DNA of 14,492 bases, from assembly GCA_002168195.1 (NCBI GenBank), contig NHBP01000112.1, positions 3,539 to 18,030 of the forward strand, written 5' to 3'. The translations under genes were made by a program, and so were the position numbers. Each line of letters begins with the position of its first letter. The stretch's first letter is position 1. Shown in pieces: positions 1-6,902 of this stretch. The DNA comes from Planctomycetaceae bacterium TMED10. GTDB taxonomy: Bacteria; Planctomycetota; Planctomycetia; Pirellulales; UBA7805. The notes below the pieces were generated by a model. The model made no database searches and was not told where the DNA came from. It saw only the letters and a list, made by a program, of their open reading frames with translations.

Positions 1-332
1 AAAATTATGATAAACATTGGATAGATATAAGTATTACTCCTCAATCAATAAACTTGGTATCTCAATTAGGCATCAAGCTTGAAATTACAGGAGGTCATTC
101 ATGGGGAAATTATATTAATGATCAGTTTACAGTAATGTGTGGAGTAAAACCAAATAGAAATTTTTTAGATGTATTTGTTGCAGATAAATTAGAAGGTTAT
201 AATATGATTGATGGTTTAAAAATATTGACTCCTCAAACTTCTATTGATTGGCATGAAAAAGCTTATGAACAATTAGGTCACCCTTGGTTACTTGATAAAA
301 TTACCAAACTTAAAACACTATACGGTATTTAA
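1..332 (+). CDS. Unrecognised protein, 5' end cut off by the window edge
   Basis: The frame is open from the left edge (first full codon at position 3) to the TAA at 330-332, giving about 109 visible C-terminal residues. The reading frame continues upstream of the TTG at 54, so that codon is probably not the start and the true start lies outside the window. The visible part has many aromatic residues (HWID, GGHSWGNY, HPWLLDK) and reads as a soluble globular protein with no membrane segment or low-complexity stretch. I do not recognise the family. It shares strand, very high A+T and position with the two glycosyltransferases that follow after a 57-base gap, so a role in sugar metabolism or glycan transfer is possible. 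That is inference from context only. Confidence 0.7.
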   Translation, partial: NYDKHWIDISITPQSINLVSQLGIKLEITGGHSWGNYINDQFTVMCGVKPNRNFLDVFVADKLEGYNMIDGLKILTPQTSIDWHEKAYEQLGHPWLLDKITKLKTLYGI

Positions 333-389
333 TATTTTTTTAATTGCTTTATAATTAATAACTTTAATTAAATTTAATCTAATATAATA

Positions 390-1616
390 ATGTCGAAAAA
401 TAGTATATTCATCCAAATTGCATCTTACCGTGACCCAGAATTAGTACCTACTTTAGATTCATTATTTGACAACGCAAAATTTCCTAATGATTTAATGGTA
501 TGTATTGCTTGGCAACATTCAACAGAAGATGAATGGGATGATTTAGGTAAGTATAAAAAAGATAAAAGGGTAAAAATTTTAGACATACCTTATACTGAAA
601 CAAACGGTGCTTGTTGGGCACGTAATTTAATACAGCAAGAATATAATGATGAAAAATATACATTACAACTTGATAGCCACCATAGGTTTGTAAAAGATTG
701 GGATGTTAAGTTGATTACAATGTATGAGGATTTGCAAGAATCAGGGCATAAAAAACCATTACTTACTACTTACGCCACTGCATACGATCCAAATAATTTT
801 AACGTTAAAGATAACGCTGAAGTTTGGGGAATGAAATTTGATAGATTTACACCTGAAGGTGTAGTGTTTTTTCTTCCTTATACAATTGAAGATACAAGCA
901 AACCTTTACCAGCAAGGTTTTATTCAGCCCATTTTGCTTTTACAACAGGTAAACACGTTGAAGAAGTTCAACATGATCCTTCTTTTTATTTTCACGGTGA
1001 AGAAATAACTCTTGCTGTTAGGTCTTTTACTCATGGTTATGATTTATTTCATCCAAATGAAATAATTGCTTATCACGAGTACACCAGAACAGGTAGAACA
1101 AAACATTGGGACGATGATACAACTTGGGTAGAAAAAAACACACACACACATAATAGAGTAAGACAGCTATTAGGAGTAGATGGTGAAGTTTGTTCTCCGT
1201 GTAATGAAAAACATTTTGGTGTCTATGGTCTTGGTAAAGAAAGAACTTTACAGGATTACGAAGAATATAGTGGAATTAGGTTCAGTGATAGAGCTATTAG
1301 ACAATCATGTTTGAATAATGAAATACCAACATTAAGTAAAAAAGATGAACTGTATCATCCTAAATTTTCTCATATATTAAATTTACATGGAAATCAATTT
1401 CAATATAATGATTACTCATTTTGTGCAATAATATTTGAAGATGAAAAGAAAAAAGAATTATATAGAAAAGATATAACTCATCTAAATCATTTAATTAAAA
1501 ATAAAGATAACTTTAATATACCCGTAGAATCGAATACTAAAAAACCAGCTAACATAATTGTTTGGGCACATTCAGCATCTAAAGGATGGGCTGAACGATT
1601 AGACATTCCTATTTAA
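390..1616 (+). CDS. GT60-type (GlcNAc) glycosyltransferase
   Basis: A 408-residue protein with the hallmarks of the 'Glycosyltransferase (GlcNAc)' family (Pfam GlcNAc, CAZy GT60), whose eukaryotic members add alpha-GlcNAc to hydroxyproline or threonine of proteins. The N-terminus has the family's IASYRDPEL...TLDSLF motif (residues 9-26). NGACWARN lies at 72-79, and the DXD-like metal/nucleotide-sugar site LQLDSHHRF at 92-100. A GEE motif (203-205) is followed by the usual LAVRSFTHGYD...HPNEIIAYHEYTR pattern (208-233). Residues from about 305 to 408 form an extra C-terminal segment I cannot assign. No signal peptide or membrane helix is visible, so the enzyme is cytoplasmic. There is no Shine-Dalgarno sequence before the ATG. 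The stop overlaps the next start by one base (TAATG), so the two glycosyltransferases are probably translated together. The family call is strong; the acceptor is unknown. Confidence 0.87.
   Translation: MSKNSIFIQIASYRDPELVPTLDSLFDNAKFPNDLMVCIAWQHSTEDEWDDLGKYKKDKRVKILDIPYTETNGACWARNLIQQEYNDEKYTLQLDSHHRFVKDWDVKLITMYEDLQESGHKKPLLTTYATAYDPNNFNVKDNAEVWGMKFDRFTPEGVVFFLPYTIEDTSKPLPARFYSAHFAFTTGKHVEEVQHDPSFYFHGEEITLAVRSFTHGYDLFHPNEIIAYHEYTRTGRTKHWDDDTTWVEKNTHTHNRVRQLLGVDGEVCSPCNEKHFGVYGLGKERTLQDYEEYSGIRFSDRAIRQSCLNNEIPTLSKKDELYHPKFSHILNLHGNQFQYNDYSFCAIIFEDEKKKELYRKDITHLNHLIKNKDNFNIPVESNTKKPANIIVWAHSASKGWAERLDIPI
1132..1150 (+). repeat. Simple sequence tract A7 followed by (CA)6
   Basis: Seven A residues (1132-1138) run directly into six CA units (1139-1150) inside the GT60-type gene, where they encode Lys-Asn-Thr-His-Thr-His. 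A length change that is not a multiple of three would truncate the glycosyltransferase shortly after its catalytic region. This could make it switchable by slipped-strand mispairing, but the tract is short and such tracts occur by chance in AT-rich DNA. Confidence 0.6.
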
Positions 1617-3904
1617 TGTTAATACCTAAAAAAATATTTCAAACATTTGAAACCACTCAATTACCTGAAGGTATGAGTAAAGCTTGTTTAAGTTGGAAAA
1701 TAAAAAACCCTGATTGGCAATATTATTTTTTTGACAAAAACGATAGAGTAGAATTTATAAAAAAACATTTTACTAAGGATGTATTAGAAGCATATTTAAC
1801 ATTAATACCAGGGGCTTTTAAAGCTGACTTGTGGCGATATTGCGTATTGTATACTGAAGGTGGTGTATATATAGATGCTGACACAATATGTGAGCTTCCA
1901 TTAAATGATTGGGTCTTGAGTGATAATCATTTCATCGCAACACGAGATGATCCTATGGCTCATAAATGGTTAGGTAATGCTTTTATAGCTACTGTACCTC
2001 AGAACCCTATATTGAAAGATTGTATTGATAGAATTGTAAAACATTGTCAAGACAAACAAGAAATGTTTTATTTAGATTATACAGGTCCAGCATTATTAGG
2101 TAAATGTGTCAACAAAGCATATAATAGAGGTGAAGAAACAGATTATGAAATAGGTCAATTAGATAATTTATATATTTTAAAACATGATTTTGGCAGAACA
2201 AAATATGTTAATCATGAAGGCAAGGATATATTGCACGTAGAATACCCAGGAAAATTACAAGAAATGGAATCTATTGGTAATAAAAAGTTTTGGGATTATG
2301 TGCAAGAAGCTAAAATATTTCGTTTAATACCTCATAATTTTATTTATACTTCTTATGATATTTTAGATGTTAATGATTACATGATTGATTCATTCAAAGA
2401 AAAAAACCCTTATTATAATTTTTTTTATTTTAATCAAAATGCAGTTGATAATTGGTTTGCTAATTCTATATACAATGATGCTTATAAAACATTAACTGAA
2501 CGAGGTGAAAAAAGTGATTTCTTTAGGTATTGTTATTTGTATGAAAATGGAGGTGTATATGCTGACACTGATGTTTATTGCAATCAACCATTAGACAACT
2601 TTATTGAATATCAAGATTTAGTAGTAGGTTTAGAAGCAAATACATCATTAGGGATATTTGATGATATAGTAGATAAAATAAATGATAACTATGTTAGTGT
2701 GTGTAATTGGTTTATAGCGACCAAACCAAAGCATCCTGCATTATCAAAATTAATAAATGATATAATTGCAAATCCTAAAAATGGTGTATTACAAAATACA
2801 GGTCCAGGTAGATTTACAAAACATATTTTAGATTATTTTGGTAGAGAACATAATTTCGACAACGATATAAATAAAAATAAATCTCAATTATTATCCATTA
2901 ATCGTTTTGGTTCTAATCAATCGCATTCTAATTCTAAAAAATACAATAATCCATTTGATATAAAAGATGATGATATATACATCACGCACATGTTTGAAGG
3001 AACTTGGAGAACAGGTAAACAAAATGATTTACGAATTATTGAAACTGAATATTGTTCACATAATTTATCTTTGATACCAATATCAAATGGTTATAAAGGT
3101 GTAGCACGTGTAGATAGAGATACATCAAGAACTGAATTTATGAAAAAATTAGGTGATTGTAGAACACTTTATGAATTTAAATTTGATAAAAACTTTAAAT
3201 TAATTGATTATAGTGAAAAAGAAATCAAGTACGATCAATTAGCTAAATTCGAGGATTATAGGTCATTCATCTATAATAAGAAAATGTATCACTCAGTAGC
3301 ATATATTGATGAAAATTGGAATACAAGAATAGGATTATTAGATAAACAGTATCGTTTCATAAAAGATATAGATGTAGAAGAACCTAATAGAATGCGTTTT
3401 GGTGTTGGTGATGAAGTAATGTGGGAGAAAAATTGGTTATTCTTTATTCACAATGATGTTTTACATTTTATATACAATACATCTCCTAATTTTATTATGT
3501 ATAGAGATCAAGGTAATTTTGAATTTGAAAAAATAATTGATGTTGAAAATAAATTCAATAATAAATTTCCTGAAGATGAATTATATTTTAGTGCGAAAGT
3601 AAAAGTAGGTGGGTCAACGCAACCAATTTGGTTTGAAGAACAACAATGTTATATCTATTTAGTTCATACAAAAATATATAATGATAGAACATACAATCAT
3701 TATGCTGTAAAATTAGATAAAGAACTAAACATAATAGATGTAAGCTATAAACCATTAATACCAGCAAAAATAGGATATGCTCTGTTTTTTATTACAAGAT
3801 GGTTTACTAAAGGTGATAATGTAGTAATGAGTGGAGGGTTAGAAGATAATAAGAATTGGATTTGGGAACTACCTAAATCAAAAATATTAAATTGTTTTAA
3901 TTGA
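1616..3904 (+). CDS. Two-domain GT32 glycosyltransferase with beta-propeller-like C-terminus
   Basis: A 762-residue multidomain protein. Residues 1-200 form a GT32 (OCH1-like, 'glycosyltransferase sugar-binding region containing DXD') domain: IPKKIFQTFE at the N-terminus, GAFKADLWRYCVLY (66-79) and the catalytic GGVYIDADT (82-90, DAD at 87-89). Residues about 235-480 repeat the fold: IPHNFIYTSYD, KSDFFRYCYLYENGGVYADTDVY (DTD at 317-319) and a conserved NTGPGRF (394-400). Both DXD motifs are intact, so two transfer reactions are plausible. The last ~280 residues are beta-rich and resemble the five-bladed propeller of GH130/GH43-type enzymes: GGSTQP at 665-670, then YLVHTKIYND, YAVKLDKELNIIDVSYKPLIP and a final SGGLEDN. 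The catalytic residues of that fold cannot be confirmed by eye. Translation probably restarts from the preceding gene through the TAATG overlap. The GT32 calls are firm; the third-domain call is tentative. Confidence 0.87.
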   Translation: MLIPKKIFQTFETTQLPEGMSKACLSWKIKNPDWQYYFFDKNDRVEFIKKHFTKDVLEAYLTLIPGAFKADLWRYCVLYTEGGVYIDADTICELPLNDWVLSDNHFIATRDDPMAHKWLGNAFIATVPQNPILKDCIDRIVKHCQDKQEMFYLDYTGPALLGKCVNKAYNRGEETDYEIGQLDNLYILKHDFGRTKYVNHEGKDILHVEYPGKLQEMESIGNKKFWDYVQEAKIFRLIPHNFIYTSYDILDVNDYMIDSFKEKNPYYNFFYFNQNAVDNWFANSIYNDAYKTLTERGEKSDFFRYCYLYENGGVYADTDVYCNQPLDNFIEYQDLVVGLEANTSLGIFDDIVDKINDNYVSVCNWFIATKPKHPALSKLINDIIANPKNGVLQNTGPGRFTKHILDYFGREHNFDNDINKNKSQLLSINRFGSNQSHSNSKKYNNPFDIKDDDIYITHMFEGTWRTGKQNDLRIIETEYCSHNLSLIPISNGYKGVARVDRDTSRTEFMKKLGDCRTLYEFKFDKNFKLIDYSEKEIKYDQLAKFEDYRSFIYNKKMYHSVAYIDENWNTRIGLLDKQYRFIKDIDVEEPNRMRFGVGDEVMWEKNWLFFIHNDVLHFIYNTSPNFIMYRDQGNFEFEKIIDVENKFNNKFPEDELYFSAKVKVGGSTQPIWFEEQQCYIYLVHTKIYNDRTYNHYAVKLDKELNIIDVSYKPLIPAKIGYALFFITRWFTKGDNVVMSGGLEDNKNWIWELPKSKILNCFN

Positions 3905-3939
3905 AAAAAGCAATATAAAAGACATTGCATTTAAATTCG

Positions 3940-3947
3940 TAAATTTG
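3940..3947 (+). promoter_or_regulatory. Possible Bacteroidetes -7 promoter element (TAAATTTG)
   Basis: TAAATTTG matches the Bacteroidetes -7 consensus TAnnTTTG. It lies 16 bases before the ATG of the Pro/Thr-rich virion protein, in one of the few real intergenic gaps (3905-3963). No TTG -33 element sits at the usual ~19-21 base spacing; the nearest upstream TTG is only 12 bases away. The same gap has a small perfect dyad (AAATT-CGTA-AATTT, 3933-3946). In DNA this AT-rich a chance match is possible. Confidence 0.35.
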
Positions 3948-3963
3948 TAAAAATATTTAGCGG

Positions 3964-5727
3964 ATGGCTTGTGAACTTTATATATTATCTTGTCCTATAG
4001 GAGCAATAGGGGATGAGTGTACGTTTGAAATTGATTGTTGTGGAGGACAAACAATTAACTACACTATGCAGCCTGACAATATGATTGAGGCTTGTGTAAG
4101 TCCACAAGGCACGGTTACTGTAACATCTTTATCTGGTTCAGTCTCAAACGCATTTGAAGAATGTTCTTCTGATTGTGGCGATATCCCTGCAGTGCCTACT
4201 CCAACACCAACACCAACACCGACAGTAACACCGACGCCAACACCTAGCCCGACCCCTGGAGCCCCTACACCCACACCTACTCAGACTCCAGTTCCGACGT
4301 TAACGCCTACCCCAACTCCAGTTCCAGTAGGTTACAATTATTTTACGCTTACTGCCTGTCCAGGAGGAGGAGGTATATCATATAGTAGTGTTAGAACAAC
4401 ATTTGCAAGTGGTGTATTTCCAGGAGATATAATAGAAATGCCAGATGGTAGATGTTATGAAATAGATGAAACAGCATCACCGGCAAATAATAACGATTAT
4501 CTTAACGTGTATGTAGACTGTGATACTTGTTTAATAGCTAATCCAACACCTACTCCTACCCCACCTCCCACACCAACTCCCACACCACTTGGTTGTAATG
4601 AATATGAGCTTGAAGGTGGAGTAGGTGGTGGTAACTTTAGTTACACAGACTGTTTCGGTAACCCACAAACAGAGAGCGTACCAGATGGTGACTCTATACC
4701 AGTTTGTGGTTCAAGTGTTCCTATTTTAACAAGTGGTAACGGGAATGTTGTCTTCAATGGTCCTTGTGTTCCAACGACTCCAACTCCAACACCTAGCCCG
4801 ACGCCAGGCCCTCCTACACCCACTCCAACGCCAGTAACGCCAACGCCGACCGCTACGCCTACTCCAACCCCCACTCCTACAACACCAACTCCAACTAGTG
4901 TTGTTCCTCCTATACCTTCACCGGTAGAAACGGAATATACTTTAACATACAGTCAAACTTCACAAGGATGGCCATCGTTTTATTCATACATACCTGATTA
5001 CATGCTTGGCATGAATCAATACTTTTATACATTTAATGGAGGTAATTTATACCAACACAATGCTAATGGAAGTAGAAATAATTTTTATGGCGAGCAATAT
5101 AATTCTCAAATAACAACGGTGTTTAATCAAAACCCGCTTGAGAATAAAATATTTAAAACTATTAATTTAGAATCAAATCAGGCGTGGCAAGCAAATTTAG
5201 AAACTGATATACAACAAAACGGTTTTATTGACAGCACTTGGTTTATTAAAAAAGAAGGTGATTATTTTGCATTTCTAAGACAAACCGGAGAAGTACCAGC
5301 GCTTCCAGGGCAATACGCTATGAGGTCAGCTAACGGAATAGGAAAGTCGACAAGCTATACAACTGTAGGAAACACAACTACTTTAAATTTTTCTACTAAC
5401 CCAGTTGTTGAAATTGGAAACATTGTAAGTGTTGGTGACTATTTGTATTTTTCTTTACCAAGCTATACAACAATTAGTTTGGGTGGACAAATAACAAATA
5501 TAAATGTAGACATCCCGGCAGGAATTAATCAAATTTCAATTGATATTAGTATGACCGGAACAGTTCCAATAACTACTCAAGATGCGTTTATACTTTATAT
5601 TAAAAGTTCAGTTGCAGAATCTCATGGTTTACTTGGTCATTATTGTATATTTACACTTATAAATGAAAGCACTAATTCCACTGAACTCTTTGCTGTTGAG
5701 TCGGAGGTTATGAAAAGCTTCCCGTAA
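3964..5727 (+). CDS. Mosaic virion protein with Pro/Thr-rich linkers (tail or fibre-like)
   Basis: A 587-residue protein built as domain-linker-domain. Residues 1-75 are a Cys-rich beta-type domain (C3, C10, C19, C25, C26, C44, C67, C71). Linker 1 (78-122) is Pro/Thr-rich. Domain 2 (about 123-192) has YNYFTLTACPGGGG and ends in CDTC. Linker 2 is short (193-208). Domain 3 (211-268) resembles domain 1, with C-x(2)-Y-x-L, FSYTDCFG and a late single Cys. Linker 3 spans 270-319. Residues ~323-587 form a large domain starting near YTLTYSQTSQGWPSFYSYIP and including MNQYFYTFNGGNLYQHN and WFIKKEGDYFAFLRQ, a pattern I associate with structural proteins of marine phages. There is no signal peptide. Its position just before the ejection-protein genes fits an exposed tail, fibre or head-decoration protein that binds a host glycan or envelope. 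The domain layout is directly visible; the exact virion location is inferred. Confidence 0.75.
   Translation: MACELYILSCPIGAIGDECTFEIDCCGGQTINYTMQPDNMIEACVSPQGTVTVTSLSGSVSNAFEECSSDCGDIPAVPTPTPTPTPTVTPTPTPSPTPGAPTPTPTQTPVPTLTPTPTPVPVGYNYFTLTACPGGGGISYSSVRTTFASGVFPGDIIEMPDGRCYEIDETASPANNNDYLNVYVDCDTCLIANPTPTPTPPPTPTPTPLGCNEYELEGGVGGGNFSYTDCFGNPQTESVPDGDSIPVCGSSVPILTSGNGNVVFNGPCVPTTPTPTPSPTPGPPTPTPTPVTPTPTATPTPTPTPTTPTPTSVVPPIPSPVETEYTLTYSQTSQGWPSFYSYIPDYMLGMNQYFYTFNGGNLYQHNANGSRNNFYGEQYNSQITTVFNQNPLENKIFKTINLESNQAWQANLETDIQQNGFIDSTWFIKKEGDYFAFLRQTGEVPALPGQYAMRSANGIGKSTSYTTVGNTTTLNFSTNPVVEIGNIVSVGDYLYFSLPSYTTISLGGQITNINVDIPAGINQISIDISMTGTVPITTQDAFILYIKSSVAESHGLLGHYCIFTLINESTNSTELFAVESEVMKSFP
4195..4329 (+). 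repeat. Pro/Thr linker 1 (CCN-ACN repeat tract)
   Basis: A degenerate CCN-ACN tract encodes alternating Pro-Thr with occasional Val, Ser, Ala, Gln, Leu and Gly (residues 78-122). It includes the 17-base string at 4237-4253 that recurs exactly in linker 3 at 4786-4802. The GC content is much higher than in the flanking glycosyltransferase genes because Pro and Thr codons are GC-rich. Confidence 0.9.
4540..4587 (+). repeat. Pro/Thr linker 2 (short)
   Basis: A short Pro/Thr tract (residues 193-208, NPTPTPTPPPTPTPTP) separates the second and third Cys-containing domains. It lacks the PSPTPG core shared by linkers 1 and 3, so it looks like a reduced or separately evolved linker. Confidence 0.88.
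4771..4920 (+). repeat. Pro/Thr linker 3 (CCN-ACN repeat tract)
   Basis: Residues 270-319, Pro/Thr-rich, leading into the large C-terminal domain. It shares with linker 1 a 17-base identical string (4786-4802 versus 4237-4253). The similarity continues on both sides, and both encode TPSPTPG-x-PTPTPT. This supports a duplication or recombination of a linker-domain unit. Confidence 0.9.
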
Positions 5728-5734
5728 AAATTAG

Positions 5735-5742
5735 TATCTTTG
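5735..5742 (+). promoter_or_regulatory. Candidate Bacteroidetes -7 promoter element (TATCTTTG)
   Basis: TATCTTTG fits TAnnTTTG in the 22-base gap between the virion protein stop (5727) and the next ATG (5750). The element ends seven bases before the ATG. With the usual short distance to the start site, the transcript would begin at or almost at the start codon, giving a leaderless mRNA for the GNAT gene and the ejection-protein operon behind it. No good TTG -33 element is seen at the normal spacing. Confidence 0.4.
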
Positions 5743-5749
5743 CAGTAGT

Positions 5750-6157
5750 ATGGACTTTAGTATAAGGAAATTAGAGCCATCTGATTATGAGGATGTATTG
5801 GTAGGTTGGTGGAAAGAATGGGGTTGGCAAGCGCCAGCTCAAGATTTTTTACCAGAAAATGGAGAAGGTGGATTGATGGTAATGGTAGATAACAAGCCTG
5901 TTTGCGCAGGTTTTATATATATTACCAACTCAAAAGTAAGTTGGGTTGATTGGATAATATCGGATAATAAAATAGAAGATAAAGCATTGAGACACGAGGC
6001 AGTTAAATTTTTAGTTAGTACCTTAACAAATATATGTGCAAAAAATGGTGGATATATTTATGCGCTTTTAAGACACGATGGTTTAATTAAAACATACGAA
6101 GACCTTGGGTATGTAAAAGGAGATAGTTATACTCACGAAATGATAAAAAAAATATAA
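5750..6157 (+). CDS. GNAT-fold acetyltransferase-like protein
   Basis: A 135-residue protein with GNAT topology. The N-terminal beta strand and helix are IRKLEPSDYEDVLVGWW (5-21). The beta2-beta4 core includes GLMVMVDNKPVCAGFIYIT and KVSWVDWIISDN (up to 73), with helix 3 at about 78-97. YIYALLRHDGLIKTYEDLGYVKGDSYTHEMIKK then follows the usual GNAT ending of beta5, helix 4 and a final strand. The acetyl-CoA pyrophosphate loop (R/Q-x-x-G-x-G/A) is not present: the corresponding stretch reads EDKALRHEA (76-84), so CoA binding may be altered or lost. It starts the operon of ejection proteins, and only one base separates its stop from the next ATG. Such small GNAT proteins are common next to structural genes in marine phages, with no known substrate. 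The fold assignment is good; activity is uncertain. Confidence 0.75.
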   Translation: MDFSIRKLEPSDYEDVLVGWWKEWGWQAPAQDFLPENGEGGLMVMVDNKPVCAGFIYITNSKVSWVDWIISDNKIEDKALRHEAVKFLVSTLTNICAKNGGYIYALLRHDGLIKTYEDLGYVKGDSYTHEMIKKI

Positions 6158-6158
6158 T

Positions 6159-6896
6159 ATGGCATTAGGAACTACAGGAGCATTGATTGCTTCAGCGGCT
6201 ATTCAAGCAGGAACATCTGCAGCAGGTTTCGCTCAAGCTGGAAAAGCTCGTAAAGAAATGAAAAAAGCAGAAGCTGAGGCAGATAAAGCTATGGCTGCAG
6301 CAAGAAAAAAATTAGAAGTAAATTATTTAGCAGGCCTTAGTATTGCAAAAGAACCTTATGAATTAGCAAGAGAAAACTTACTTCAACGTTCAGCAGCTCT
6401 TACTCAAGCTGGAGTTGAAGGCAGCACAAGGGGAGCCGCAGCAACTGCAGGACAAGTCCTTATGGCTGGTCAAGCACAGGCTGCTCAACAAAGAGCTTCT
6501 ATGTCGCAGGAAATGAACAGATTGCAAGAATTAGCTGCAAGAGAAGAATCAAGATTACAAAGCGCTAGAGTTGATATAGATTTAGGAGAAGTAAAAGGAG
6601 CTCAGCAAGCAGCAGCGGATTATCAAGATGATATGGTAGCAGCTCAAAAAGGAGCTATAAATAATTTAGCGGGAGCTTTAACAACAGGGGTTCAAGTATT
6701 ATCTGAAAATCCATTTGATGTAACTAAAGCAGCAGGAACGTCAGGCGCAGCGCCAAGCTTAGGAACTTTTAGCGGTACAGATTATAGTACATTTGGGCAA
6801 GACTTGATTAACTTTGACCCAGTAATGCCAAACTTAACTAACGATCCTTTCTATCAATTCACGCAAGCAGGTGTAACAGCTCCAAAATTACCTTAA
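6159..6896 (+). CDS. Ala-rich internal virion protein, T7 gp14-like
   Basis: A 245-residue Ala/Gln-rich protein. Residues 2-27 are small and hydrophobic (LGTTGALIASAAIQAGTSAAGFAQAG) and could insert in a membrane. A long helical, heptad-like region follows (about 28-165), rich in Ala, Glu, Lys, Arg and Gln, typical of a coiled coil. The last 70 residues are Gly/Pro/Phe-containing and probably extended. In T7-like phages a protein of about this size and composition (gp14) is ejected first and forms a channel in the outer membrane. The match here is by size, composition and gene order (gp14-gp15-gp16) rather than clear sequence identity. It starts one base after the GNAT stop and ends six bases before the next gene, so it is certainly part of the operon. 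Confidence 0.65.
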   Translation: MALGTTGALIASAAIQAGTSAAGFAQAGKARKEMKKAEAEADKAMAAARKKLEVNYLAGLSIAKEPYELARENLLQRSAALTQAGVEGSTRGAAATAGQVLMAGQAQAAQQRASMSQEMNRLQELAAREESRLQSARVDIDLGEVKGAQQAAADYQDDMVAAQKGAINNLAGALTTGVQVLSENPFDVTKAAGTSGAAPSLGTFSGTDYSTFGQDLINFDPVMPNLTNDPFYQFTQAGVTAPKLP

Positions 6897-6902
6897 TATA
6901 TT

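Noticed and set aside
54..332. A complete 92-residue gene starting at TTG 54
   Set aside because: The same frame is open upstream to the left edge, so the TTG is most likely an internal leucine codon of a longer, truncated gene.
333..389. Promoter or terminator in the gap before the GT60-type gene
   Set aside because: The gap is almost pure A/T with a T7 run, but I find no TAnnTTTG element and no stable hairpin.
3910..3928. Inverted repeat GCAAT-N9-ATTGC as a terminator after the GT32 gene
   Set aside because: A five-base AT-rich stem with a nine-base loop and no following T-run is too weak to call.
4059..4874. Minus-strand ORFs rich in Gly-Val (4059-4274 and 4641-4874)
   Set aside because: They are the antisense of the Pro/Thr CCN-ACN tracts. 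The repetitive translation has no family resemblance and lies opposite a clear gene.
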